A stretch of 64,000 bases of DNA from the NCBI GenBank assembly GCA_037389465.1, contig JAZARR010000193.1, forward strand, positions 62,001-126,000. The letters run 5' to 3'. The DNA is from Baylisascaris procyonis (lineage: Eukaryota; Nematoda; Chromadorea; Rhabditida; Ascarididae). The position numbers and the translations under genes were made by a program. The notes under the pieces were generated by a model. It had not been told where the DNA came from. It did no database searches and worked only from the letters and a program-made list of their open reading frames with translations. How positions within the stretch are numbered: the stretch's first letter is position 1; each line of letters opens with the position of its first letter. This document shows, in pieces, positions 11,385 to 23,020 of this stretch.

Positions 11385-14300
11385 CCTAAGCCTAAGCCTA
11401 ATCCTAAGCCTAAGCCTAAGCCTAAGCCCAAGCCTAAGCCTAAGCCTAAGCCTAAACCCCTAAGCGTAGGCCTGAGACTAAGCCTAAACTTAAGGCTAAG
11501 TGTAAGCCTAAGCCTAAGCCTAAGCCTAAGCCTAAGCCTAAGCTTAAGCCTAAGCCTAAGCCTGGGCCTAAGCCTACGCCTAAGCTTAAGCCTAAGCCTA
11601 AGCCTAGGCCTAAGCCTAAGCCTAAGCCTAAGCCTAAGCCCTAAGCCTAAACCTAAGCCCTAAGCCTAAGCCTAAGCCTAAGCCTAAGCCTAAGCCTAAG
11701 CCTAAGCCCTAAGCCTAAGCCTACTCTGAAGCCCCTAAGCCTAAGCCTAAGCGTAAGCTTAAGCCTAAGCCTAAGCCTAAGCTTAAGCCTAAGCCTAAGC
11801 CTAACCCTAAGCCTAAGCCTAAGCCTAAGCCTAACCCCAAGCCTAGGCCTATGCCTAAGCCTAAGCCTAAGCCTAAGCCTAACCTAAGCGTAAGCCTAAG
11901 CCTAAGCCTAAGCCTAAGCCTAAGGCTAGGCCTAAGCCTAAGCCTCAGCCTAAGCCTAAGCCCAAGCTTAAGCCTAAGCCTAAGCCTAAGCCTAAGCCTA
12001 AGCCTAAGCCCTATGCCTAAGCCTAAGCCTAAGGCTAACTCTAAGCCTAAGCCTAAGCCTAAGCCTAATCCTAAGCCGAAGCCTAAGCCTAAGCCTAAGC
12101 CTAAGCCTAAGCCTAAGCCTAAGCCTAAGCCCTAAGCCTAAGCTCAAGCCTAAGCCTAAGCCTAAGCCTAATCCTAAGCCTAAGCCTAAGCCTAAGGCTA
12201 ACTCTAAGACTAAGCCTAAGCCTAAGCCAAAGCCTAAGCCTAAGCCCTAAGCCTAACCCTAAGCCTAAGCCTCAAACAAAGCCTGAGCTGAAGCCCCCAA
12301 GCCTAAGCCTAAGCTTAAGCCTAAGCCCCTAAGCCTAAGCCTAAGCCTAAGCCTAAGCCTAAGGCTAAGCCTAAGCCTAAGCCTAAGCTTAAGCCTAAGC
12401 CTAAGCCTAAGCCTAAGCCTAAGCCTAACCTAAGCTTAAGCCTAAGCTGAAGCCCCTAAGCCTAAGCCTAAGCCTAATCCTAAGCCTAAGCCTAAGCCTA
12501 ACCTAAGTGTAAGCGTGAGCGTAAGCCTAAGCGTAAGGCTAAGCCTAAGCCTCAGCCTAAGCCTAAGCTTAAGCCTAAGCCTTAGCCTAAGCCTAAGCCT
12601 AAGGCTGACTCTAAGCCTAGGCCTAAGCCTAAGCCTAAGCCTAATCCTAAGCCTAAGCCTAAGCCCTATGCCTAAGCCTAAGCGTAAGGCTAACTCTAAG
12701 CCTAATCCTAAGCCTAAGCCTAAGCCTAAGCCTGGGCCTAAGCCTAAGCCTAAGCTTAAGCCTAAGCCTAAGCCTAAGCCTAAGCCTAAGCCTAAGCCCT
12801 AAGCCTAAACCTAAGCCCTAAGCCTAAGCCTAAGCCTAAGCCTAAGCCTAAGCCTAAGCCTAAGCCTAAGCCCTAAGCCTAAGCCTACTCTGAAGCCCCT
12901 AAGCCTAAGCCTAAGCCTAAGCCCTAAGCCTAAGCTCAAGCCTAAGCCTAAGCCTAAGCTTAAGCCTAAGCCTAAGCCTAAGCCAAAGCCTAAGCCTAAG
13001 CCTAAGCCTAATCCTAAGCCTAAGCCTAAGCCTAAGGCTAACTCTAAGACTAAGCCTAAGCCTAAGCCAAAGCCTAAGCCTAAGCCCTAAGCCTAACCCT
13101 AAGCCTAAGCCTCAAACAAAGCCTGAGCTGAAGCCCCCAAGCCTAAGCCTAAGCTTAAGCCTAAGCTTAAGCCTAAGCCTAAGCCTAAGCCTAAGCCTAA
13201 GCCTAAGCCTAAGCCTAAGCCTAAGCCTAACCCTAAGCCTAAGCCTAAGCCTAAGCCTAAGCCTAAGCCTAAGCCTAAGCCTAAGCCTAAGCCTAAGCCT
13301 AAGCCTAAGCCTAAGCCTAAGCCTAAGCCTAAGCCTAAGCCTAAGCCTAAGCCTAAGCCTAAGCCTAAGCCTAAGCCTAAGCCTAAGCCTAAGCCTAAGC
13401 CTAAGCCTAAGCCTAAGCCTAAGCCTAAGCCCTAAGCCTAAGCCTAAGCCTAGGCCTAGGCCTAACCCTTAGCCTAAGCCTAAGCCTAAGCCCTAAACCT
13501 AAGCCTAAGCCTAAGGCTAACCCTAAGCCTAAGCCTAAGCCTAAGCCTAAGCCTAAGCCTAAGCCTAAGCCTAAGCCTAAGCCTAAGCCTAAGCCTAAGC
13601 CTAAGCCTAAGCCCTAAGCTTAAGCCTAAGCCTAAGCCTAAGCCTAAGCCTAAGCCTAAGCCTAAGCCTAAGCCTAAGCCCAAGCCTAATCCTAAGCCTA
13701 AGCCTAAGCCTAAGCCCTAAGCCTAAGCCTAAGCCTAAGCCTAAGCCTAAGCCTAAGCCTAAGCCTAAGCCCTAAGCCTAAGCCTAAGCCTAAGCCTAAG
13801 CCTAAGCCTAACCCTAAGCCTAAGCCCCTCAGCCTAAACCCCTAAGCCTAAGCCTAAGCGTAAGCCTAAGCCTAAGTGTAAGCCTAAGCCTAAGCCTAAG
13901 GCGAACCATAAGCCTAAGCCTTAACCCAATAATAAGCCTAATCCTAAGCTCCTGATCCTAAGCGTAAGCCTAAGCCTAAGCCCAAGCCCAAGCCTAAGGC
14001 TAAGCCCAAGCCTAAGCCTAAGCCTAAGGCTAATCCCAAGCCTAAGCCTAAGCCTAAGCCTAAGCCTAAGGCTAACTCTAAGCCTAAGCCTAAGCCTAAG
14101 CCTAAGCCTAAGCCTAAGCCTAAGCCAAAGCCTAAGCCTAAGCCTAAGCGTAAGCCTAAGCCTAAGCCCTAAGCCTAAGCCTAAGCCTAAGCCTAAGCCT
14201 AAGCCTAACCCTAAGCCTAAGCCTAAGCCTAAACCTAAGCCTAAGCCTAAGCCTAAGCCCTAAGCCTAAGCCTAAGCCTAAGCCTAACCCTAAGCCCAAG

Positions 14301-15465
14301 CCTAAGCCTTAGCCTAAGCCTAAGCTTAAGCCTAAGCCTAAGCCTAAGCCCTAAGCCTAAGCCTAAGCCTAAGCCTGACCCTAAGCCTAAGCCTAAGCCT
14401 AACCCTAAGCCTAAGCCTAAGCCTAAGCCTAAGCCTAAGCCTAAGCTTAAGCCTAAGCTTAAGCCTAAGCCTAAGCTTAAGACTAAGCCTAAGCCTAAGC
14501 CTAAGCCTAAGCCTAAGCCCAAGCCTAAGCCTAAGCCTAAACCTAAACCCCTAAGCGTAGGCCTAAGCCTAAGCCTAAACTTAAGCCTAAGTGTAAGCCT
14601 AAGCCTAAGCCCAAGGCGAACCATAAGCCTAAGCCTTAACCCAATAATAAGCCTAATCCTAAGCTCCTGATCCTAAGGCTAAGCCCAAGCCTGAGCCTAA
14701 GCCCAAGCCCAAGCCTAAGGCTAAGCGTAAGCCTAAGCCTAACCTAAGTGTAAGCGTAAGCGTAACCCTAAGCCTAAGGCTAAGCCTAAGCCTCAGCCTA
14801 AACCTAAGCTTAAGCCTAAGCCTAAGCCTAAGCCTAAGCCTAAGCCTAAGCCTAATCCTAAGCCTAAGCCTAAGCCTAAGCCTAATCCTAAGCCTAAGCC
14901 TAAGCCCTAAGCCTAAGGCTGACCCTTAGCCTAAGCCTAAGCCTAAGGCTAACCCTAAGCCTAAGCCCTAAGCCTAAGCCTAAGCCTAAGCCTAAGCCTA
15001 ACCCTTAGCCTAAGCCTAAGCCTAAGCCCAATCCTAAGCCTAAGCCTAAGCCTAAACCCCTAAGCGTAGGCCTAAGCCTAAGCCTCAACTTAAGCCTAAG
15101 TGTAAGCCTAAGCCTAAGCGTAAGCCTAACCTAAGTGTAAGCGTAAGCGTAAGCCTAAGCCTAAGGCTAAGCCTAAGCCTCAGCCTAAGCCTAAGCCTAA
15201 GCCTAAGCCTAAGCCTAAACCTAAGCCCTAAGCCTAAGCCTAATCCTAAGCTTAAGCCTAAGCCTAAGCCCAATCCTAAGCCTAAGCCTAAGCCTAAACC
15301 CCTAAGCGTAGGCCTAAGCCTAAGCCTCAACTTAAGCCTAAGTGTAAGCCTAAGCCTAAGCCTAAGCCTAAGCCTAAGCCTAAGCCTAAGCTTAAGCCTA
15401 AACCTAAGCCCTAAGCCTAAGCCTAAGCCTAAGCCTAAGCCTAAGCCTAAGCCTAAGCCCTAAGC
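11385..15465. repeat. About 4.1-kb higher-order array block, copy 2 of the 5.44-kb-offset pair
   Basis: This is the partner of 5,940-10,020. At about 15,475 the sequence does not continue like copy 1. It returns to the pattern seen at about 11,227 (CCTAACCTAAGTTAAGCG followed by TATGCCTAAGACTAAGG) and at about 15,888 switches again to the pattern found near 8,350 and 13,800 (CCCCTCAGCCTAAACC). These switch points make the array a mosaic of overlapping multi-kb copies, which unequal exchange or template switching would produce. Confidence 0.85.
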
Positions 15466-18400
15466 CTAAGCCTAAGGCTAAGCCTAAGCCTAAGCCTAAC
15501 CTAAGTTAAGCGTAAGCGTATGCCTAAGACTAAGGCTAAGCCTAAGCCTCAGCCTAAGCCTAAGCCTAAGCTTAAGCCTAAGCCTAAGCCTAGGCCTAAG
15601 GCTAAGCCTAAGCCTAAACCTAAGCCCTAAGCCCTAAGCCTAAGCCTAATCCTAAGCCTAAGCCTAAGCCTAAGCCCAAGCCTAAGCCTAAGCCTAAGCC
15701 TAAACCCCTAAGCGTAGGCCTGAGACTAAGCCTAAACTTAAGGCTAAGTGTAAGCCTAAGCCTAAGCCTAAGCCTAAGCCTAAGCCTAAGCTTAAGCCTA
15801 AGCCTAAGCCTGGGCCTAAGCCTACGCCTAAGCTTAAGCCTAAGCCTAAGCCTAGGCCTAAGCCTAAGCCTAAGCCTAAGCCTAAGCCCTAAGCCTAAGC
15901 CTAAGCCTAAGCCTAACCCTAAGCCTAAGCCCCTCAGCCTAAACCCCTAAGCCTAAGCCTAAGCGTAAGCCTAAGCCTAAGTGTAAGCCTAAGCCTAAGC
16001 CTAAGGCGAACCATAAGCCTAAGCCTTAACCCAATAATAAGCCTAATCCTAAGCTCCTGATCCTAAGCCTAAGCCTAAGCCTAAGCCCAAGCCCAAGCCT
16101 AAGGCTAAGCCCAAGCCTAAGCCTAAGCCTAAGGCTAATCCCAAGCCTAAGCCTAAGCCTAAGCCTAAGCCTAAGGCTAACTCTAAGCCTAAGCCTAAGG
16201 CTAAGCCTAAGCCTAAGCCTAAGCCAAAGCCTAAGCCTAAGCCTAAGCGTAAGCCTAAGCCTAAGCCCTAAGCCTAAGCCTAAGCCTAAGCCTAAGCCTA
16301 AGCCTAAGCCTAACCCTAAGCCTAAGCCTAAGCCTAAGCCTAAGCCTAAGCCTAAGCCCAAGCCTAAGCCTAAGCCTAAACCTAAACCCCTAAGCGTAGG
16401 CCTAAGCCTAAGCCTAAACTTAAGCCTGAGTGTAAGCCTAAGCCTAAGCCCAAGGCGAACCATAAGCCTAAGCCTTAACCCAATAATAAGCCTAATCCTA
16501 AGCTCCTGATCCTAAGGCTAAGCCCAAGCCTGAGCCTAAGCCCAAGCCCAAGCCTAAGGCTAAGCTTAAGCCTAAGCCTAACCTAAGTGTAAGCGTAAGC
16601 GTAACCCTAAGCCTAAGGCTAAGCCTAAGCCTCAGCCTAAGCCTAAGCTTAAGCCTAAGCCTAAGCCTAAGCCTAATCCTAAGCCTAAGCCTAAGCCTAA
16701 GCCTAATCCTAAGCCTAAGCCTAAGCCCTAAGCCTAAGCCTAAGCTTAAGGCTGACCCTTAGCCTAAGCCTAAGCCTAAGGCTAACCCTAAGCCTAAGCC
16801 CTAAGCCTAAGCCTAAGCCTAAGCCTAAGCCTAACCCTTACCCTAAGCCTAAGCCTAAGCCCAATCCTAAGCCTAAGCCTAAGCCTAAACCCCTAAGCGT
16901 AGGCCTAAGCCTAAGCCTCAACTTAAGCCTAAGTGTAAGCCTAAGCCTAACCTAAGTGTAAGCGTAAGCGTAAGCCTAAGCCTAAGGCTAAGCCTAAGCC
17001 TCAGCCTAAGCCTAAGCCTAAGCCTAAGCCTAAGCCTAAACCTAAGCCCTAAGCCTAAGCCTAATCCTAAGCTTAAGCCTAAGCCTAAGCCCAATCCTAA
17101 GCCTAAGCCTAAGCCTAAACCCCTAAGCGTAGGCCTAAGCCTAAGCCTCAACTTAAGCCTAAGTGTAAGCCTAAGCCTAAGCCTAAGCCTAAGCCTAAGC
17201 CTAAGCTTAAGCCTAAGCCTAAGCCTAAGCCTAAGCCTAAGCTTAAGCCTAAGCCTAAGCCTAAGCCTAAGCCTAAGCCTAAGCCTAAGCCTAAGCCTAA
17301 GCCTAAGCCTAAGCCTAAGCCTAAGCCTTAGCCTAAACCCTTTAGCCTAAGCCTAAGCCTAAGCCTAAGTGTAAGCCTAAGCCTAAGCCTAAGGCGAACC
17401 ATAAGCCCAAGCCTTAACCCAATAATGAGCCTAATCCTAAGCTCCTGATCCTAAGCCTAAGCCTAAGCCTAAGCCTGAGCCTAAGCCCAAGCCCAAGCCT
17501 AAGGCTAAGCGTAAGCCTAAGCCTAACCTAAGTGTAAGCGTAAGCGTAACCCTAAGCCTAAGGCTAAGCCTAAGCCTCAGCCTAAGCCTAAGCTTAAGCC
17601 TAAGCCTAAGCCTAAGCCTAAGCCTAAGCCTAATCCTAAGCCTAAGCCTAAGCCTAAGCCTAATCCTAAGCCTAAGCCTAAGCCCTAAGCCTAAGCCTAA
17701 GCCTAAGGCTGACCCTTAGCCTAAGCCTAAGCCTAAGGCTAACCCTAAGCCTAAGCCCTAAGCCTAAGCCTAAGCCTAAGCCTAAGCCTAACCCTTAGCC
17801 TAAGCCTAAGCCTAAGCCCAATCCTAAGCCTAAGCCTAAGCCTAAACCCCTAAGCGTAGGCCTAAGCCTAAGCCTCAACTTAAGCCTAAGCGTAGGCCTA
17901 AGCCTAAGCCTCAACTTAAGCCTAAGTGTAAGCCTAAGCCTAAGCCTAAGCCTAAGCCTAAGCCTAAGCTTAAGCCTAAGCCTAAGCCTAAGCCTAAGCC
18001 TAAGCCTGGGCCTAAGCCTAAGCCTAAGCCTAAGCCCAAGCCTAAGCCTAAGCCTAAGCCTAAGCCCTAAGCCTAAACCTAAGCCCTAAGCCTAAGCCTA
18101 AGCCTAAGCCTAAGCCTAAGCCTAACCCTAAGCCTAAGCCTCAAACAAAGCCTGAGCTGAAGCCCCCAAGCCTAAGCCTAAGCTTAAGCCTAAGCCCCTA
18201 AGCCTAAGCCTAAGCCTAAGCCTAAGCCTAAGCCTAAGGCTAAGCCTAAGCCTAAGCCTAAGCTTAAGCCTAAGCCTAAGCCTAAGCCTAACCTAAGCTT
18301 AAGCCTGAGCCTAGGCCAAAGCCTAACCCTAAGCCCTAAGCCTAAGCCTAAGCCTCACCCAAAGCCTAAGCTGAAGCCCCTAAGCCTAAGCCTAAGCCTA

Positions 18401-20439
18401 ATCCTAAGCCTAAGCCTAAGCCTAACCTAAGTGTAAGCGTGAGCGTAAGCCTAAGCCTAAGGCTAAGCCTAAGCCTCAGCCTAAGCCTAAGCTCAAGCCT
18501 AAGCCTTAGCCTAAGCCTAAGCCTAAGCCTAAGGCTGACTCTAAGCCTAGGCCTAAGCCTAAGCCTAAGCCTAATCCTAAGCCTAAGCCTAAGCCTAAGC
18601 CCTAAGCCTAAGCCTAAGCCTAAGGCTAACCCTTAGCCTAAGCCTAAGCCTAAGGCTAACCCTAAGCCTAAGCCCTAAGCGTAAGCCTAAGCCTAAGCCT
18701 AATCCTGACCCTAAGCCTAAGCCTAACCTAAGTGTAAGCGTAAGCCTAAGCCTAAGCCTAAGGCTAAGCCTAAGCCTCAGCCTAAGCCTAAGCTTAAGCC
18801 TAAGCCTTTGCCTAAGCCTAAGGCTGACTCTAAGCCTAAGCCTAAGCCTAAGCCTAAGCCTAATCCTAAGCCTAAGCCTAAGCCTAAGCCTAAGGCTAAC
18901 CCTTAGCCTAAGCCTAAGCCTAAGGCTAACCCTAAGCCTAAGCCCTAAGCCTAAGCCTAAGCCTAGGCCTAGGCCTAACCCTTAGCCTAAGCCTAAGCCT
19001 AAGCCCTAAACCTAAGCCTAAGCCTAAGGCTAACCCTAAGCCTAAGCCTAAGCCTAAGCCTAAGCCTAAGCCTAAGCCTAAGCCTAAGCCTAAGCCTAAG
19101 CCTAAGCCTAAGCCTAAGCCTAAGCCCTAAGCTTAAGCCTAAGCCTAAGCCTAAGCCTAAGCCTAAGCCTAAGCCTAAGCCTAAGCCTAAGCCTAAGCCT
19201 AAGCCCAAGCCTAATCCTAAGCCTAAGCCTAAGCCTAAGCCCTAAGCCTAAGCCTAAGCCTAAGCCTAAGCCTAAGCCTAAGCCTAAGCCTAAGCCCTAA
19301 GCCTAAGCCTAAGCCTAAGCCTAAGCCTAAGCCTAACCCTAAGCCTAAGCCCCTCAGCCTAAACCCCTAAGCCTAAGCCTAAGCCTAAGCCTAAGGCGAA
19401 CCATAAGCCTAAGCCTTAACCCAATAATAAGCCTAATCCTAAGCTCCTGATCCTAAGCGTAAGCCTAAGCCTAAGCCCAAGCCCAAGCCTAAGGCTAAGC
19501 CCAAGCCTAAGCCTAAGCCTAAGGCTAATCCCAAGCCTAAGCCTAAGCCTAAGCCTAAGCCTAAGGCTAACTCTAAGCCTAAGCCTAAGCCTAAGCCTAA
19601 GCCTAAGCCTAAGCCTAAGCCAAAGCCTAAGCCTAAGCCTAAGCGTAAGCCTAAGCCTAAGCCCTAAGCCTAAGCCTAAGCCTAAGCCTAAGCCTAAGCC
19701 TAACCCTAAGCCTAAGCCTAAGCCTAAACCTAAGCCTAAGCCTAAGCCTAAGCCCTAAGCCTAAGCCTAAGCCTAAGCCTAACCCTAAGCCCAAGCCTAA
19801 GCCTTAGCCTAAGCCTAAGCTTAAGCCTAAGCCTAAGCCTAAGCCCTAAGCCTAAGCCTAAGCCTAAGCCTGACCCTAAGCCTAAGCCTAAGCCTAACCC
19901 TAAGCCTAAGCCTAAGCCTAAGCCTAAGCCTAAGCCTAAGCCTAAGCTTAAGCCTAAGCTTAAGCCTAAGCCTAAGCTTAAGACTAAGCCTAAGCCTAAG
20001 CCTAAGCCTAAGCCTAAGCCCAAGCCTAAGCCTAAGCCTAAACCTAAACCCCTAAGCGTAGGCCTAAGCCTAAGCCTAAACTTAAGCCTAAGTGTAAGCC
20101 TAAGCCTAAGCCCAAGGCGAACCATAAGCCTAAGCCTTAACCCAATAATAAGCCTAATCCTAAGCTCCTGATCCTAAGGCTAAGCCCAAGCCTGAGCCTA
20201 AGCCCAAGCCCAAGCCTAAGGCTAAGCGTAAGCCTAAGCCTAACCTAAGTGTAAGCGTAAGCGTAACCCTAAGCCTAAGGCTAAGCCTAAGCCTCAGCCT
20301 AAGCCTAAGCTTAAGCCTAAGCCTAAGCCTAAGCCTAAGCCTAAGCCTAAGCCTAAGCCTAAGCCTAAGCCTAAGCCTAAGCCTAAGCCTAACCTAAGTG
20401 TAAGCGTAAGCGTAAGCCTAAGCCTAAGGCTAAGCCTAA

Positions 20440-23020
20440 GCCTCAGCCTAAGCCTAAGCCTAAGCCTAAACCTAAGCCCTAAGCCTAAGCCTAATCCTAA
20501 GCTTAAGCCTAAGCCTAAGCCCAATCCTAAGCCTAAGCCTAAGCCCAAACCCCTAAGCGTAGGCCTAAGCCTAAGCCTCAACTTAAGCCTAAGTGTAAGC
20601 CTAAGCCTAAGCCTAAGCCTAAGCCTAAGCCTAAGCTTAAGCCTAAGCCTAAGCCTAAGCCTAAGCCTAAGCCTGGGCCTAAGCCTAAGCCTAAGCCTAA
20701 GCCTAAGCCCAAGCCTAGGCCTAAGCCTAAGCCTAAACCTAAGCCCTAAGCCTAAGCCTAAGCCTAAGCCTAAGCCTAAGCCTAAGCCCTAAGCCTAAGC
20801 CTAAGCCTAAGCCTAAGCCTAAGCCTAAGCCTAAGCCTAAACCCTTTAGCCTAAGCCTAAGCCTAAGCCTAAGTGTAAGCCTAAGCCTAAGCCTAAGGCG
20901 AACCATAAGCCCAAGCCTTAACCCAATAATGAGCCTAATCCTAAGCTCCTGATCCTAAGCCTAAGCCTAAGCCTGAGGCTAAGCCCAAGCCCAAGCCTAA
21001 GGCTAAGCCTAAGCCTAAGCCTAACCTAAGTTAAGCGTAAGCGTATGCCTAAGACTAAGGCTGAGCCTAAGCCTCAGCCTAAGCCTAAGCCTAAGCTTAA
21101 GCCTAAGCCTAAGCCTAGGCCTAAGGCTAAGCCTAAGCCTAAACCTAAGCCCTAAGCCCTAAGCCTAAGCCTAATCCTAAGCCTAAGCCTAAGCCTAAGC
21201 CCAAGCCTAAGCCTAAGCCTAAGCCTAAACCCCTAAGCGTAGGCCTGAGACTAAGCCTAAACTTAAGGCTAAGTGTAAGCCTAAGCCTAAGCCTAAGCCT
21301 AAGCCTAAGCCTAAGCTTAAGCCTAAGCCTAAGCCTGGGCCTAAGCCTACGCCTAAGCTTAAGCCTAAGCCTAAGCCTAGGCCTAAGCCTAAGCCTAAGC
21401 CTAAGCCTAAGCCCTAAGCCTAAACCTAAGCCCTAAGCCTAAGCCTAAGCCTAAGCCTAAGCCTAAGCCTAAGCCTAAGCCCTAAGCCTAAGCCTACTCT
21501 GAAGCCCCTAAGCCTAAGCCTAAGCGTAAGCTTAAGCCTAAGCCTAAGCCTAAGCTTAAGCCTAAGCCTAAGCCTAACCCTAAGCCTAAGCCTAAGCCTA
21601 AGCCTAACCCCAAGCCTAGGCCTATGCCTAAGCCTAAGCCTAAGCCTAAGCCTAACCTAAGCGTAAGCCTAAGCCTAAGCCTAAGCCTAAGCCTAAGGCT
21701 AGGCCTAAGCCTAAGCCTCAGCCTAAGCCTAAGCCTAAGCTTAAGCCTAAGCCTAAGCCTAAGCCTAAGCCTAAGCCTAAGCCCTATGCCTAAGCCTAAG
21801 CCTAAGGCTAACTCTAAGCCTAAGCCTAAGCCTAAGCCTAATCCTAAGCCGAAGCCTAAGCCTAAGCCTAAGCCTAAGCCTAAGCCTAAGCCTAAGCCTA
21901 AGCCCTAAGCCTAAGCTCAAGCCTAAGCCTAAGCCTAAGCCTAATCCTAAGCCTAAGCCTAAGCCTAAGGCTAACTCTAAGACTAAGCCTAAGCCTAAGC
22001 CAAAGCCTAAGCCTAAGCCCTAAGCCTAACCCTAAGCCTAAGCCTCAAACAAAGCCTGAGCTGAAGCCCCCAAGCCTAAGCCTAAGCTTAAGCCTAAGCC
22101 CCTAAGCCTAAGCCTAAGCCTAAGCCTAAGCCTAAGGCTAAGCCTAAGCCTAAGCCTAAGCTTAAGCCTAAGCCTAAGCCTAAGCCTAAGCCTAAGCCTA
22201 ACCTAAGCTTAAGCCTAAGCTGAAGCCCCTAAGCCTAAGCCTAAGCCTAATCCTAAGCCTAAGCCTAAGCCTAACCTAAGTGTAAGCGTGAGCGTAAGCC
22301 TAAGCGTAAGGCTAAGCCTAAGCCTCAGCCTAAGCCTAAGCTTAAGCCTAAGCCTTAGCCTAAGCCTAAGGCTGACTCTAAGCCTAGGCCTAAGCCTAAG
22401 CCTAAGCCTAATCCTAAGCCTAAGCCTAAGCCCTATGCCTAAGCCTAAGCGTAAGGCTAACTCTAAGCCTAATCCTAAGCCTAAGCCTAAGCCTAAGCCT
22501 GGGCCTAAGCCTAAGCCTAAGCTTAAGCCTAAGCCTAAGCCTAAGCCTAAGCCTAAGCCTAAGCCCTAAGCCTAAACCTAAGCCCTAAGCCTAAGCCTAA
22601 GCCTAAGCCTAAGCCTAAGCCTAAGCCTAAGCCTAAGCCCTAAGCCTAAGCCTACTCTGAAGCCCCTAAGCCTAAGCCTAAGCCTAAGCCCTAAGCCTAA
22701 GCTCAAGCCTAAGCCTAAGCCTAAGCTTAAGCCTAAGCCTAAGCCTAAGCCAAAGCCTAAGCCTAAGCCTAAGCCTAATCCTAAGCCTAAGCCTAAGCCT
22801 AAGGCTAACTCTAAGACTAAGCCTAAGCCTAAGCCAAAGCCTAAGCCTAAGCCCTAAGCCTAACCCTAAGCCTAAGCCTCAAACAAAGCCTGAGCTGAAG
22901 CCCCCAAGCCTAAGCCTAAGCTTAAGCCTAAGCTTAAGCCTAAGCCTAAGCCTAAGCCTAAGCCTAAGCCTAAGCCTAAGCCTAAGCCTAAGCCTAAGCC
23001 TAAGCCTAACCCTAAGCCTA
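20440..23020. repeat. Higher-order array block matching about 10,670-13,250
   Basis: Variant order matches an earlier block with an offset of 9,767-9,774 bp. Landmarks are 20,582/10,808, 21,624/11,851, 22,288/12,515, and islands 22,044/12,271 and 22,878/13,111. The frame at 22,288 is two codons shorter than that at 12,515, one hexamer lost, and the offset falls by 6 bp at the same place. The frame at 21,624 differs from that at 11,851 by a single residue, so the copies are close but not identical. Confidence 0.85.
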
